From: Acidobacteriota bacterium
Lineage (GTDB): Bacteria; Acidobacteriota; Vicinamibacteria; Vicinamibacterales; UBA8438
Direction: 5' to 3'
Assembly: GCA_009838525.1 (NCBI GenBank)
Contig: VXRJ01000022.1
Span: 53,451-117,450 of the forward strand
DNA length: 64,000 nt
Shown: positions 44,850 to 53,172 of the stretch, in pieces
How positions within the stretch are numbered: position 1 is the stretch's first letter
Layout: the number at the start of each line of letters is the position of its first letter
Made by a program: the position numbers and the translations under genes
The notes under the pieces: model-generated
The model's database searches: none
Seen by the model: only the letters and a program-made list of their open reading frames with translations
What the model was told of the DNA's origin: nothing

Positions 44850-46530
44850 CGGTCCGCTTCCGTTCGCTCGCGCGCTCGGAATCGAGCCGTTCCAGCTCCA
44901 CCTCGGAGTGGTCGGCGAACGTCATCGCTTCGGCAATCGCCCGGTGACCCGCGCGCTCGGCAATCAGCCGGTGCATCCGCTGGCAGACCCGCCGATACGC
45001 AGGATGCCCCTGCGGCGTCGTTCGCAGCTCGATCACGTGCATCGCCTCACGGGCGTTCATCCGCATGTAGAAGCGGATCCGGTACGCCATCGCAACCGCG
45101 TACTGCGCGACGAGCGGCGAGTGGCGGCCCGCGATCCGGGCGGCCAGATCGGCGGAGTCGCCCATCACGCGGTCCCAGTCATCGCGGGCCCCGACGGCGT
45201 CGATTGCCTCCGGCCGGGTGCAGCCGTGGCGGGCGGTCAGGGCCTGCCAGTCGAGTGTCAGCAGGCGGTGGCGCTGCAGGTCGCGGAACGCCCCGTAATC
45301 CGACAGGATGTCGAATGTGTAGTCGGCGTGCTCGAAAGCGCGCCCCGGGCGGTGCCGTCGATTGCTCCGCTCGCCGGCATAGGCCCGAAGCGCGCGAACC
45401 CGTTCCTCCGTCGACATTGCGCGGGCCCGTGCGAGGAGCTGCCCATGCGACACGTCCGACGCGGCATAGAGCGCCGCCGCCACCACCTTCACCTCGCCGT
45501 CGGGGTCGAAGTCGGTCAGCGTCACTTCGTCGCCCGCGGGCGCCCCGGACGGTGCGTCTGCTGGTGCGCCGGCTGGTGCGCCGGCCTCCAGGCCGGCAAC
45601 CTGCTCTACTCCACCTCGGTGCACGCCCCCCGGCCCGTCCATCGACGCGGCCAGCGCCTCGGTCGCGGCCCGTTGCTCCCGGAGGTAGCCGCTCCAACGG
45701 ACGCCGCGGTCCTCGCGATCGACGCGCTGGAGGAACGCGGGAATCACTTTTCGGAGCTCCGGCAGCATCAGGCCGGCCACTTCCCTGCTCTCGGCGAGCG
45801 TATGCGCCCGCATCCGGAGCAACAGCGCTTCCCACGCCTGGCCCGAGCCGTAGATGCCGACGTTGGATCGAGTCGCGGCCGGCAGCAGGCCGCGCAACGT
45901 GTCGAGCGCCTTCGCCCGGATCACGGCGCGGTAGACGCCGTCGGAATCGCCCTCCGCCTGCGGGTGGCGCTCGCGAAAAAGCCGCTGCATCGGCTCGATC
46001 CAGCGGGCATAGGTCTCGAACGCGCGGTCGAGCACGGCGGCGTAGTCCGCGCGCTCGGCATCCTCCTGCAGCTCGCCGGGAATGACGTACTTCCACCGAC
46101 CGTCGGGCCGCTGGGTGTAGGGGACGTAGCGCGTCGACTGCTCCAGGTACGACATCAGCCGACCCCGTTCGAGCACCTTCGTCAGGACGTTCGACACGCC
46201 CTCGCACGCAAGGTGCGCGCCGCCGAGCTGCGCCACCGAGTCGTCGCCGTACTGGTCGAAGACGCGACGGTAGAGCGTCTCGGCCCGCGCCGATCCTGGT
46301 CCCTCGGCGCCGCCGTGGTCGACTTCGCCAGCCGTCTCGAGGAACTCGTCGAGAAAGAGGCGGCGGACCGACTTCGCGGACCGCGAGTAGCGGGCGAACA
46401 GCGCCCCCTTCACCACTTCCGGCAGGTTCGTGAGGACGAAGATGGGGCTGTCGGTGTTGCCGAAGTAGGGAGAGAGGGCCGCCGCCTCGGCCGGCGTGAA
46501 CGTCTCGGTCGCGGCTACGGTCGACGGCAC
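44806..46530 (-). CDS. thyX: Two-domain flavin-dependent thymidylate synthase-like protein
   Basis: The 574-residue protein holds two ThyX-like domains in tandem, roughly 1-298 and 338-574, about twice the normal length. The ThyX signature RHRxxSxNEQSxRY is present in the first domain as RGRLMSYLEQSTRY (about 122-135), with Gly for His. In the second domain the first part is RHR (about 420-422) without the rest. The second domain keeps MNAREAMHVIELR, typical of the flavin/dUMP site, while the first has a weaker equivalent. ThyX makes dTMP from dUMP using methylenetetrahydrofolate and FAD, with active sites at subunit contacts. The start is the GTG at 46530, near a divergent promoter. A linker repeat lies at 45562-45598. 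Confidence 0.82.
   Translation of the reverse strand: MPSTVAATETFTPAEAAALSPYFGNTDSPIFVLTNLPEVVKGALFARYSRSAKSVRRLFLDEFLETAGEVDHGGAEGPGSARAETLYRRVFDQYGDDSVAQLGGAHLACEGVSNVLTKVLERGRLMSYLEQSTRYVPYTQRPDGRWKYVIPGELQEDAERADYAAVLDRAFETYARWIEPMQRLFRERHPQAEGDSDGVYRAVIRAKALDTLRGLLPAATRSNVGIYGSGQAWEALLLRMRAHTLAESREVAGLMLPELRKVIPAFLQRVDREDRGVRWSGYLREQRAATEALAASMDGPGGVHRGGVEQVAGLEAGAPAGAPADAPSGAPAGDEVTLTDFDPDGEVKVVAAALYAASDVSHGQLLARARAMSTEERVRALRAYAGERSNRRHRPGRAFEHADYTFDILSDYGAFRDLQRHRLLTLDWQALTARHGCTRPEAIDAVGARDDWDRVMGDSADLAARIAGRHSPLVAQYAVAMAYRIRFYMRMNAREAMHVIELRTTPQGHPAYRRVCQRMHRLIAERAGHRAIAEAMTFADHSEVELERLDSERASERKRTASPPPRSGRTPTGT
45562..45598. repeat. GC-rich hairpin repeat inside thyX (linker copy)
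   Basis: The stretch has two direct copies of TGGTGCGCCGGC followed by the inverted repeat GCCGGCCT/AGGCCGGC. Its last 25 bases are identical to 29348-29372. On the coding strand of thyX it keeps the frame and encodes an Ala/Gly/Pro-rich linker between the two ThyX-like domains. Confidence 0.75.
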
Positions 46531-46534
46531 GCGA

Positions 46535-46541
46535 TATAATA
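46535..46541. promoter_or_regulatory. Overlapping divergent -10 elements for thyX and the thioesterase gene
   Basis: The plus strand has a perfect TATAAT at 46535-46540, and the minus strand has TATTAT at 46541-46536. The GTG of the thioesterase gene (46554) and the GTG of thyX (46530) lie close to the expected start points on either side, so both transcripts would have almost no leader. I did not find good -35 elements. The minus-strand element is the weaker match. Confidence 0.45.
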
Positions 46542-46553
46542 CGCCCGGCTTCC

Positions 46554-46982
46554 GTGACGCCCGCATTCTCCCACCGGATCGAGGTTCGCTTCCGCGACTG
46601 CGACGCGTTCAAGCACGTCAACAACGCGGTCTACTTCACCTACTTCGAGCAGGCGCGCCTGGTGATGGCGGAGACCCTGGGCCTGCGCCGCACGCTCGAG
46701 GAGGCCGGGTTGAGCCTGATCCTGGCGCACACCTCCTGCGACTACAAGGTCCAGGTGGTGTTCGGCGACCAGATCGAGGTGCGCGTCGGCGTGAACCGCA
46801 TCGGCGGCGCCAGTTTCACGCTCGACATGGAGGCACGGCGCGTGCGCGACGATGCCCTGGTCGCCACCAGCAAGTCGGTGCAGGTGGTCTACGACTATTC
46901 CGTCGAGCGGCCGGTCCGGATCCCCGACACGCTGCGTGAGAAGCTCGAGTCGCTGATGAGCGGCTCGCCGGTCGTCACATAA
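46554..46982 (+). CDS. Acyl-CoA thioesterase, 4-hydroxybenzoyl-CoA thioesterase family (YbgC-like)
   Basis: The 142-residue protein has the hot-dog fold signature RFRDCDAFKHVNNAVYFTYF, with the catalytic Asp (residue 17) and His-Val-Asn (21-23). It should hydrolyse acyl-CoA in the cytoplasm; the length is normal. The start is GTG at 46554, which lies seven or so bases after the predicted transcription start, so the leader is nearly absent. It is followed by the rhodanese gene after 13 bases and is likely part of one transcript. Confidence 0.85.
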   Translation: MTPAFSHRIEVRFRDCDAFKHVNNAVYFTYFEQARLVMAETLGLRRTLEEAGLSLILAHTSCDYKVQVVFGDQIEVRVGVNRIGGASFTLDMEARRVRDDALVATSKSVQVVYDYSVERPVRIPDTLREKLESLMSGSPVVT

Positions 46983-46995
46983 CGTGAGGGGCGCG

Positions 46996-47883
46996 ATGGC
47001 CAACCGGGCAAACCCCAAGGGCTACGCCAATCCCCGACTGCTGATTACGCCCGACGAACTGGCGGGGCAACTGGGCGTCGCGGCCGGCTCCGCGGCGCGG
47101 CGTCCGCCCGCCGACAGCGCGCGCGTCCCGGTAGTAATCGACCTGCGGCCGGCCGCCGAGTTCGCGGCGGGCCACATTCCCGGGGCCGCACATCTCGACC
47201 TGTTCGGCATCAGCCTCATCGACACCGATCCCGCGCCGCTCGACGCCTTTCTCTGGATTATTGGTCACCTGCTGGCGACGCGCGGCGTCGAGGCCCGGCG
47301 GCCGGTAGTCGTATACGACGAACAGTCCGGCATCCGGGCGGCGCGCGCCTTCTGGTTCCTCGAGTTCTTCGGCCACACCGGCGCGCGGCTGCTCGACGGC
47401 GGCGTCGGCGCGTGGGAGCGCGACGGTTACTTCACCACCACCGAGGCCGTGCCACCGCAGGCGGCGCGATGGGAGACGGGCCGCGATGACACGCGGCTCG
47501 CGACGTGGCGCGACGTCGAGGCGCGGCTGGGTCAGACCGATGCCGCGATCCTCGACACGCGCACCGACGGCGAGTACTGCGGCGCCACCGTCCGCGCCAA
47601 GCGGGGCGGCGCCATTCCGGGCGCGATCCACGTCGAGTGGACGAACAATCTGGACGAGCACGGCGCCTTCAAGCCGGCCGCCGACCTACGCGCCATGTAT
47701 GAAGCAGCCGGCGTGACTCCCGACCGGGAAGTTGTCACCTACTGTCAGGGCGGCTACCGCGCCGCCCACGGATACCTCGCGCTACGCCTCATCGGCTATC
47801 CGCGCGTCCGGAACTATCTCGGTTCGTGGAAGGAGTGGGGCGACCGGGAGCATCTACCCGTGGAAATCCCTACCCCTCCGTAG
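46996..47883 (+). CDS. Two-domain rhodanese-like sulfurtransferase
   Basis: The 295-residue protein has two rhodanese domains. The second holds the catalytic Cys (about 250) in TYCQGGYRA, as in thiosulfate:cyanide and mercaptopyruvate sulfurtransferases. The first has lost it and has YDEQSGIRAAR in that position, which is normal for this group. The enzyme passes sulfane sulfur between compounds in the cytoplasm. The ATG at 46996, preceded by GAGGGG, is favoured over the GTG at 46984. It could supply sulfur to the rhodanese-less ThiI encoded nearby; that is inference. It overlaps the convergent efflux gene by 14 bases. Confidence 0.83.
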   Translation: MANRANPKGYANPRLLITPDELAGQLGVAAGSAARRPPADSARVPVVIDLRPAAEFAAGHIPGAAHLDLFGISLIDTDPAPLDAFLWIIGHLLATRGVEARRPVVVYDEQSGIRAARAFWFLEFFGHTGARLLDGGVGAWERDGYFTTTEAVPPQAARWETGRDDTRLATWRDVEARLGQTDAAILDTRTDGEYCGATVRAKRGGAIPGAIHVEWTNNLDEHGAFKPAADLRAMYEAAGVTPDREVVTYCQGGYRAAHGYLALRLIGYPRVRNYLGSWKEWGDREHLPVEIPTPP

Positions 47884-48878
47884 CTCTCTCGACTTGATCT
47901 TCCTCCGGCGACCCGGCCTCGAGGAATCTCACGTTCACCCCCATGTCCGGCAGGATGCGGGAGTCGCCGAGCGCGTCGAACGCGATCCGCACCAAAACTG
48001 TCGCGCGCTGGCGGTCGGCGGCGGGAATAGTCGTGATGACGCGGGCCCCTATCTCCCAGTCGGGGTAGGCGTCCAGGGTCGCAACCACACGCTGTCCGGG
48101 CGAAACCCGGTTTATGTAGCTCTCGTTGACGTCGACCTCGATCTCGAGCGACGACATGTCGACGATGGTGCAGACGCCGGTGCGGGTGAAGCCCCCGCCG
48201 GCGCTGACCGGCGAGATCGTCTCTCCCGGCTGGGCGTCCTTGGAGATGGCCACGCCGCTGAACGGCGCGCGGATGACGGTGTCCTCCCGGGCCGTCCGTC
48301 GCACGTCGATTTCGCGCTCGGCAACGACCTCCTGCTCGCGCTGGTTGGCGATCCGCGCCTCAAGCGAGTCCGCGTGGGCCTGCGTCGCGTCGAAGTCCGC
48401 CTGTCCGATCAGGTGCTTGTCCAGCAGTTGGCGCTGGCGATAAAGGTCGAGTTGCGCCTCCTCGTGTCGCACCTCGAGCTCAGCCAAGGCGCTCCGCACG
48501 GCGCGGAGCTGGGCTTCGGCCAGCGCCACGTACGACCGCTCGGTCGTGTCGTCGAGCCGGGCGAGGACCTGGCCTTCGGTCACCGCCATCCCCTCCTCGA
48601 CGAGAACTTCGACAATGCGTCCCGTGATCTTCGAGGAAACGGTCGACTGCAGGCGCGCCGTAACGTAGCCCGAAGCGTTCAGCACCGTCGGCTGGCAATG
48701 TCTGTCGTACCACCGTGGTCCGCACAGCGGGAATCCGGGTTTCTTCCCACCAGTGCCAGCCGGCAACGCCCCCACCACCCAGGACGGCGAGGCCGAGAAC
48801 CAGCCCAACGATTCGCACGAGCGGGGATCGGCCGCGCCGCGACCGGTCGATCTTCAGCTCGTCGAGTGACGCTGCCAC
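47870..48878 (-). pseudogene. Periplasmic membrane-fusion protein of the ABC efflux operon, frameshifted
   Basis: This should be one HlyD/RND-type adaptor joining the MacB-like permeases to the outer membrane. The N-terminal part (basic residues, one membrane helix, up to IPAVRTTVVRQ) is in one frame from the GTG at 48878. The rest (from TVLNASGYVTARLQSTVSS to the end) is in the next frame, so one extra base lies at about 48685-48705. The second part has intact domains: a biotinyl-lipoyl-like pair around SSKITGRIVEVLVEEGMAVTEGQVLARL and a coiled-coil with KHLIGQADFDATQA. The start at 48878 has AGGAGG eight bases upstream. It may be a real mutation, a programmed shift or a sequencing error. 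Confidence 0.75.
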
Positions 48879-48914
48879 CGGTGGTTCCTCCTGATTGAAC
48901 GCGCGTGGCAACAC

Positions 48915-50078
48915 TCAGGCCCCACGCAGCACGGTTGTGATCGGTAGACGCGCCGCGCGTATTGCCGGCGCCATGCCGCCGATGACGCCGACTGCAAGGG
49001 CCCAAGCGAGACCGAGCCCAATCGACTCCGGTGTCACCCGGAAGGCGAAGGCCAGTTGGGACCCCGCGGCCGGGTTGAGCGTCGATGCGGTGTAGCCGTC
49101 AAGAATTGCGTACACAACGGCGACGCCCAGGATTCCCCCGGCGAGGGCAAGCACCGTCGCCTCGACCAAGACCGAGATGACGACCGGAACGCTGTGGAAA
49201 CCGAGCGCGCGCAGAGTCGCGATCTCGACCGAGCGCCGGCTGACGGCTGTGAACATCGTGGCCAGCGCGCCGAACACTGATCCGAGCGCCATGATGCCGG
49301 CGATCAGGTAGGCGAACGCATCGATCAGCGCAGCGCGTGACGCCGACTGCGCGGCGAAGAACTCGTGCTCTGGAATCAACGTGCTGGTCAGCCGAGGATC
49401 GGCGGCCAAGCGCTGGTTCAATGTCTGCACGTCGGCGTCCGCAGCCAGCTTCACGCGGGCGACACTGACTGCGGACATGCGTCGGAAGACGCTCTGCGAG
49501 ATCGCCCGATCCATCCAGATTTCGGACTCCGCCGGGGCGCCCTCGGCGACGAAGTGACCGACGACTTCGAGCATCGCGGTGCGCGCCTGCACCCTGTCGC
49601 CCACCTCGAGGCCGGCGTATTGCCGCGCAGCGGAAGCGCCCACGATGACCTCGTTTCTTCCCGGCGTCAGCGTGCGTCCACTGACGATCCTGACCTCGGG
49701 GCGCAGCGTGAACGCCGCCGCGGTGACGCCGCGGCAGACGACGTCCACCGTAGTGCCGGCCCCACGCTTCGGCACGGTGAGCGTTGCGTAGACCTCTCCG
49801 CTGGTCACGTCGAGGCCTTCGTACGCCTCGAGGATCGCGAGCTCCTGAAGACCGATCCACCCGTCCATCTCGTTGTTGCTGCCGTTCCTGAGGATCAGCC
49901 CGCGGTCGGGCTTCGCCGTCTCTACGAGAGCGGATCGGAAGCCGGAGGACATCGCAAGCAGCCCGAGCAGCACGGCGACCACGGCCGCCGAACCGACGAC
50001 GACGGTCGCGCTTGAGGCGGCGCGCGAGCCGAGGCTCTCCAGACTCATGCGGGTGACGGCGGCTGTCTGCTTCAACAT
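48915..50078 (-). CDS. MacB-like ABC permease (second of the pair)
   Basis: The 387-residue protein has one N-terminal membrane helix, a large periplasmic domain (about 50-260) and three C-terminal membrane segments with the FtsX pattern (IMALGSVFGALATMFTAVSRRSVEIATLRALGF). This is the FtsX/MacB permease fold, which drives mechanotransmission rather than direct transport in many cases. It begins one base after the first permease stop and ends 36 bases before the adaptor gene start. Together with the ATPase at 51239 it forms an efflux operon. Confidence 0.83.
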   Translation of the reverse strand: MLKQTAAVTRMSLESLGSRAASSATVVVGSAAVVAVLLGLLAMSSGFRSALVETAKPDRGLILRNGSNNEMDGWIGLQELAILEAYEGLDVTSGEVYATLTVPKRGAGTTVDVVCRGVTAAAFTLRPEVRIVSGRTLTPGRNEVIVGASAARQYAGLEVGDRVQARTAMLEVVGHFVAEGAPAESEIWMDRAISQSVFRRMSAVSVARVKLAADADVQTLNQRLAADPRLTSTLIPEHEFFAAQSASRAALIDAFAYLIAGIMALGSVFGALATMFTAVSRRSVEIATLRALGFHSVPVVISVLVEATVLALAGGILGVAVVYAILDGYTASTLNPAAGSQLAFAFRVTPESIGLGLAWALAVGVIGGMAPAIRAARLPITTVLRGA

Positions 50079-51242
50079 CTAGCTGATCTCCCTTAGTGCG
50101 TGGACAATCGACAGGCGTCTCGCGGAGACCGCCGGCGGCAAGCCGATGGCCAAACCCAGCCCTCCCGCGATCCCAAGGGCGAGTCCGGCGTCAACCCAAC
50201 TCATCTGGAAGCGGCCGACGACAGGTGCGAGCTGTGCATTCAGGGGCATCTCGAGCGCGAACCCGATCCCGACGCCGCCCACGGCGCCCATGAGGCAGAG
50301 CGCCAAGGCCTCGGCGAGCACCACGACTGCGGCGGTGCCGTCCTTGAATCCAAGGGCCTTCATGACGGCCAGCTCCGGCACGCGCTCGCGAAACGCCAGT
50401 GCTGCAACGTTCGCTGTCAGCAGGAGCATCGTGAAGAACACGGCGCCGAGGATCAGGGTCGCGATGAGGCCGATGTCTCCAAGCTGGTTCGCGAACTGCC
50501 GGCTCCACTCATCTTCGGACAGCGAACGTGTCGGGTCGGACGAGTTCTCGAAGCGGACATCGATGGCGTCGACGACCATCTTCGGATCGACGCCGTCGTC
50601 CAGGCGCGCTACGACCCAGCCGACTTCGTTCTTCGCCCAGTCTGCGACCGATTCGTTGAAGTAGTCGTAGCGGAGCAGAAACCACGGCTGGAGAACGCTT
50701 CCGGGAGGTACCTCGTAGGTCCCCGCGACCTCGAACTCCCAGTCCCACGATCCGTCCGACTTCGGCCAGATGTCGCCGACGATCGGGATGAGGTCGCCGG
50801 TTCGCCAACCGTGCTCCTCCGCCATGGCGACGGGAACGACCACGGCCCGGCGCGATGCCTGGAACCGGGCAAGCACATCGTCGGCGATCACGAGTTCCGG
50901 AAAGACTCGGAAGTACTGCGTCTGGTCGACCGGGGCTTTCGCGAAGGCGTGCGCCGGATCCTGGTAGTAGCCGCCGAACCAGCTCATCTGCGTTGCTCCG
51001 GCCACACCGGGGATCTCTCGCACGCTCTGCACCGCGGCGAGCGGCAGGTTGTCGGTCATCGCGTACTTCGCATCGACGAGCAGTCGTTGGACGCCCGGAA
51101 CGCTGGCGCCGCCCGTGAACGCTACGCTGAGAGCACGCAGCAGCATGAACAGGACGAAGGCCACCGACAGCGACAGCGTCGTCAGCACCGTCCGCGTCGG
51201 TTTGCGCCACAGCCCGGTTCTGACCAAGCTCAGCCAAGTCAT
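50079..51242 (-). CDS. MacB-like ABC permease (first of the pair)
   Basis: The 387-residue FtsX-type permease has an N-terminal membrane helix (about 16-36), a large periplasmic domain and three C-terminal membrane segments, including ERVPELAVMKALGF, the conserved stretch before the second of them. The ATG at 51242 overlaps the ATPase gene stop by four bases (ATGA), so ATPase and permease synthesis are coupled. The second permease gene follows directly. The frame is open upstream, but the overlap places the start clearly. Confidence 0.85.
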   Translation of the reverse strand: MTWLSLVRTGLWRKPTRTVLTTLSLSVAFVLFMLLRALSVAFTGGASVPGVQRLLVDAKYAMTDNLPLAAVQSVREIPGVAGATQMSWFGGYYQDPAHAFAKAPVDQTQYFRVFPELVIADDVLARFQASRRAVVVPVAMAEEHGWRTGDLIPIVGDIWPKSDGSWDWEFEVAGTYEVPPGSVLQPWFLLRYDYFNESVADWAKNEVGWVVARLDDGVDPKMVVDAIDVRFENSSDPTRSLSEDEWSRQFANQLGDIGLIATLILGAVFFTMLLLTANVAALAFRERVPELAVMKALGFKDGTAAVVVLAEALALCLMGAVGGVGIGFALEMPLNAQLAPVVGRFQMSWVDAGLALGIAGGLGLAIGLPPAVSARRLSIVHALREIS

Positions 51243-51925
51243 GCTGCCGCTCCGATCAGTGCGCCCTTGTCCAGTTGAACGACGGAATCGGCGTACTCCG
51301 CGGCCTGGGGGTCGTGCGTGACCATGACGATGGTCTTTCCCATCTTGCGATTCAGCGACTGGAGGAGCGACAGCACGCCGGTCGCGGTCTCCCGGTCGAG
51401 GTCGCCGGTCGGCTCGTCGCACACCAGCAACGTTGGGTCGGTCACGATCGCGCGGGCAATCGCGACCCGCTGTTGCTGACCGCCCGAGAGGGCCGACGGC
51501 TTGTGCGCCGCACGATCCTCGATCCCGACGATCCGCAGCGCGGTGTCCGCGTGCTGGCGCCGCTGGCTTCGCGTGAGCGATGTCAGGAGTAGCGGCAACT
51601 CGACGTTGGCGACCGCAGACAGCCCCGGCAACAGGTTGTAGAACTGAAAGACGAACCCGACGTGGCGCGCCCGCCACTCAGCCAGCGCCGTCGAGGTCAG
51701 GTTGCCAAGCGGCACCCCGAGGACTCGAACCTCCCCCGACATCGGTCGATCCAGGCCGGCGATCAGGTTCAACAGCGTCGTCTTCCCGGAACCCGACGGC
51801 CCCATCAGCGCCGTGAAATCGCCCTTCTGAATCGTGAGATCGAGATGATCCAGCACGACGAGCGTCTGGCCGCCTCGCGTGTAGGCGTATGTCAGGCTAC
51901 GGCACTCGACCAACGATTCACTCAT
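51239..51925 (-). CDS. ABC transporter ATP-binding protein (LolD/MacB-like)
   Basis: The 228-residue protein has Walker A GPSGSGKTT near residue 44, the signature LSGGQQQRVAIARA, Walker B LLVCDEPTGDLD and H-loop VTHDP. The FQFYNLLPGLS stretch is typical of the LolD/MacB group that works with FtsX-type permeases. It heads the efflux operon (ATPase, permease, permease, adaptor) and is preceded by a duplicated start region. The AraC-type regulator at 52057 is the nearest gene upstream. Confidence 0.92.
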   Translation of the reverse strand: MSESLVECRSLTYAYTRGGQTLVVLDHLDLTIQKGDFTALMGPSGSGKTTLLNLIAGLDRPMSGEVRVLGVPLGNLTSTALAEWRARHVGFVFQFYNLLPGLSAVANVELPLLLTSLTRSQRRQHADTALRIVGIEDRAAHKPSALSGGQQQRVAIARAIVTDPTLLVCDEPTGDLDRETATGVLSLLQSLNRKMGKTIVMVTHDPQAAEYADSVVQLDKGALIGAAA

Positions 51926-51962
51926 GGCAACACCTCCGCTTCACTCATCGCGACACCTCCTG
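51917..51962. repeat. 23-base tandem duplication of a translation start region
   Basis: Two adjacent units, 51917-51939 and 51940-51962, match at about 19 of 23 positions by eye. Each contains, on the minus strand, GGAGGTGT followed by ATGAGTGAA. The downstream-most copy starts the ATPase gene; the other creates the eight-residue leader ORF. Confidence 0.8.
51922..51948 (-). CDS. Eight-residue leader ORF overlapping the ABC ATPase start
   Basis: The ORF codes for MSEAEVLP with its own ribosome-binding site (GGAGG, seven bases before the ATG). Its TGA overlaps the ATG of the ATPase gene in the pattern ATGA. It arises from a 23-base tandem duplication of the ribosome-binding site and first codons (51917-51939 and 51940-51962). 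It may couple or boost translation of the ABC operon. Whether it is translated is unknown. Confidence 0.45.
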   Translation of the reverse strand: MSEAEVLP

Positions 51963-52056
51963 GCGCAAACCGTTGAGCGAATCTACGGTTCGACGGACCA
52001 GGTCGTCTCGGCGAATTGTTGAAGCAGCGGTCGTTTTCGGGAATCGCCCTGACTTT

Positions 52057-53172
52057 TCAGCAATCGGCCGGCTTTTGCCGACTGCGGGCGCGAAACTGGG
52101 TCGGCGTCATCCCCTTGAGTGCCCGGAACGCCCGGTTGAACGGCGTGATCGACTGGTAGCCGGCCGTCAGGGCCAGTGTGAGCACCGGCATATCGTCCTG
52201 AGCGGGATCGGCCAGCGCTTCGCAGACCTCGGCCACGCGGTAGTCATGTAGCAGCGTGTTGAAGTTGCGATAGCCCAGATTCTTGTGGATCAAGGAGCGG
52301 AGGCGATACTCCGGTATCTTGAGGTGCTCTGCGAGCGCACCTACGGTGAGCCCCATGCGCCGGTACACCCGCTCGGATTCGAACGCGGCCCGAATCCGCG
52401 CCACGTCGTACTCGTCCCGGCTGACTTCGGCGGCCGCGGCGACGGGCGCCGGTCGTAGCGGATCGACGAATCGCGCGGCGTCAGGTCGGAGGAGAAGCAC
52501 GACGATGGTGCCGGACAGCAGTAAGCCGAGGACAGTGACACAAGTGTGCACGGCGAAATAGACGTCGCTGGGCAGGGCCCAGATCTGCAGGGCAAGGCGC
52601 TCGACGAGCAGTGCCAACACGATATGGGCCACCGACACCACGACGAGCACGACGCGGGTCTTCCGACGCGCCTCCACCAGGTCGGCATCGGAATCGCGCA
52701 GCGCCCAGACGAGCGCGAACCCGAGCATGACGATCTGGAGCGCTGACGGAACGACCTCATAGAGGGCGAACATCGTGTGTGGCTGTGCCGGCGCCCACGC
52801 GAACGTCGCCATCCATTCGAGCGGCTCCTCGAGTGACGTCTGCACAGCCCAGACTGCCAACAGCGGAGGAGGCAACCGTTCTCCGTCCCGAAAGATCCGA
52901 TGGGAAAGGACCATCACAAGGCCCGACGTGAGGTTCCGGGCGAGGTTCATGGGAATGATGAGCGGTCCCAAGTCCACCGCGAACGCGGCAGGGAGCACGG
53001 CCATGTAGGAGTGCCGCGCGGACACGACCGAGCAGATCGCGCCGAAAGCGAGCAGCGCGATCAACTGCACGTTGCGGTTTCGCGGAGCCAGCGCCAGGAG
53101 CCGGATTGCGAGCGCCACCAGGAAGGCGACGTGGGCGCCGTCGATGGCGGCGTAGAGCAGGTGCAGGTTCAT
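52057..53172 (-). CDS. Membrane-bound AraC-family transcriptional regulator
   Basis: The 371-residue protein has about seven membrane segments in residues 1-225 and a C-terminal AraC-type helix-turn-helix pair: LTVGALAEHLKIPEYRLRSLIHK and the second helix LALTAGYQSITPFNRAFRALKGMTPTQFR. It is likely to sense an envelope or membrane signal and control transcription. The nearest target is the ABC efflux operon, 131 bases downstream on the same strand; that link is inferred. The ATG at 53172 is preferred to a TTG at 53199, as homology begins near it. Confidence 0.83.
   Translation of the reverse strand: MNLHLLYAAIDGAHVAFLVALAIRLLALAPRNRNVQLIALLAFGAICSVVSARHSYMAVLPAAFAVDLGPLIIPMNLARNLTSGLVMVLSHRIFRDGERLPPPLLAVWAVQTSLEEPLEWMATFAWAPAQPHTMFALYEVVPSALQIVMLGFALVWALRDSDADLVEARRKTRVVLVVVSVAHIVLALLVERLALQIWALPSDVYFAVHTCVTVLGLLLSGTIVVLLLRPDAARFVDPLRPAPVAAAAEVSRDEYDVARIRAAFESERVYRRMGLTVGALAEHLKIPEYRLRSLIHKNLGYRNFNTLLHDYRVAEVCEALADPAQDDMPVLTLALTAGYQSITPFNRAFRALKGMTPTQFRARSRQKPADC

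Noticed and set aside
44908..46539. 543-codon plus-strand open frame opposite thyX
   Set aside because: It has shadow-frame composition, and thyX has specific motifs.
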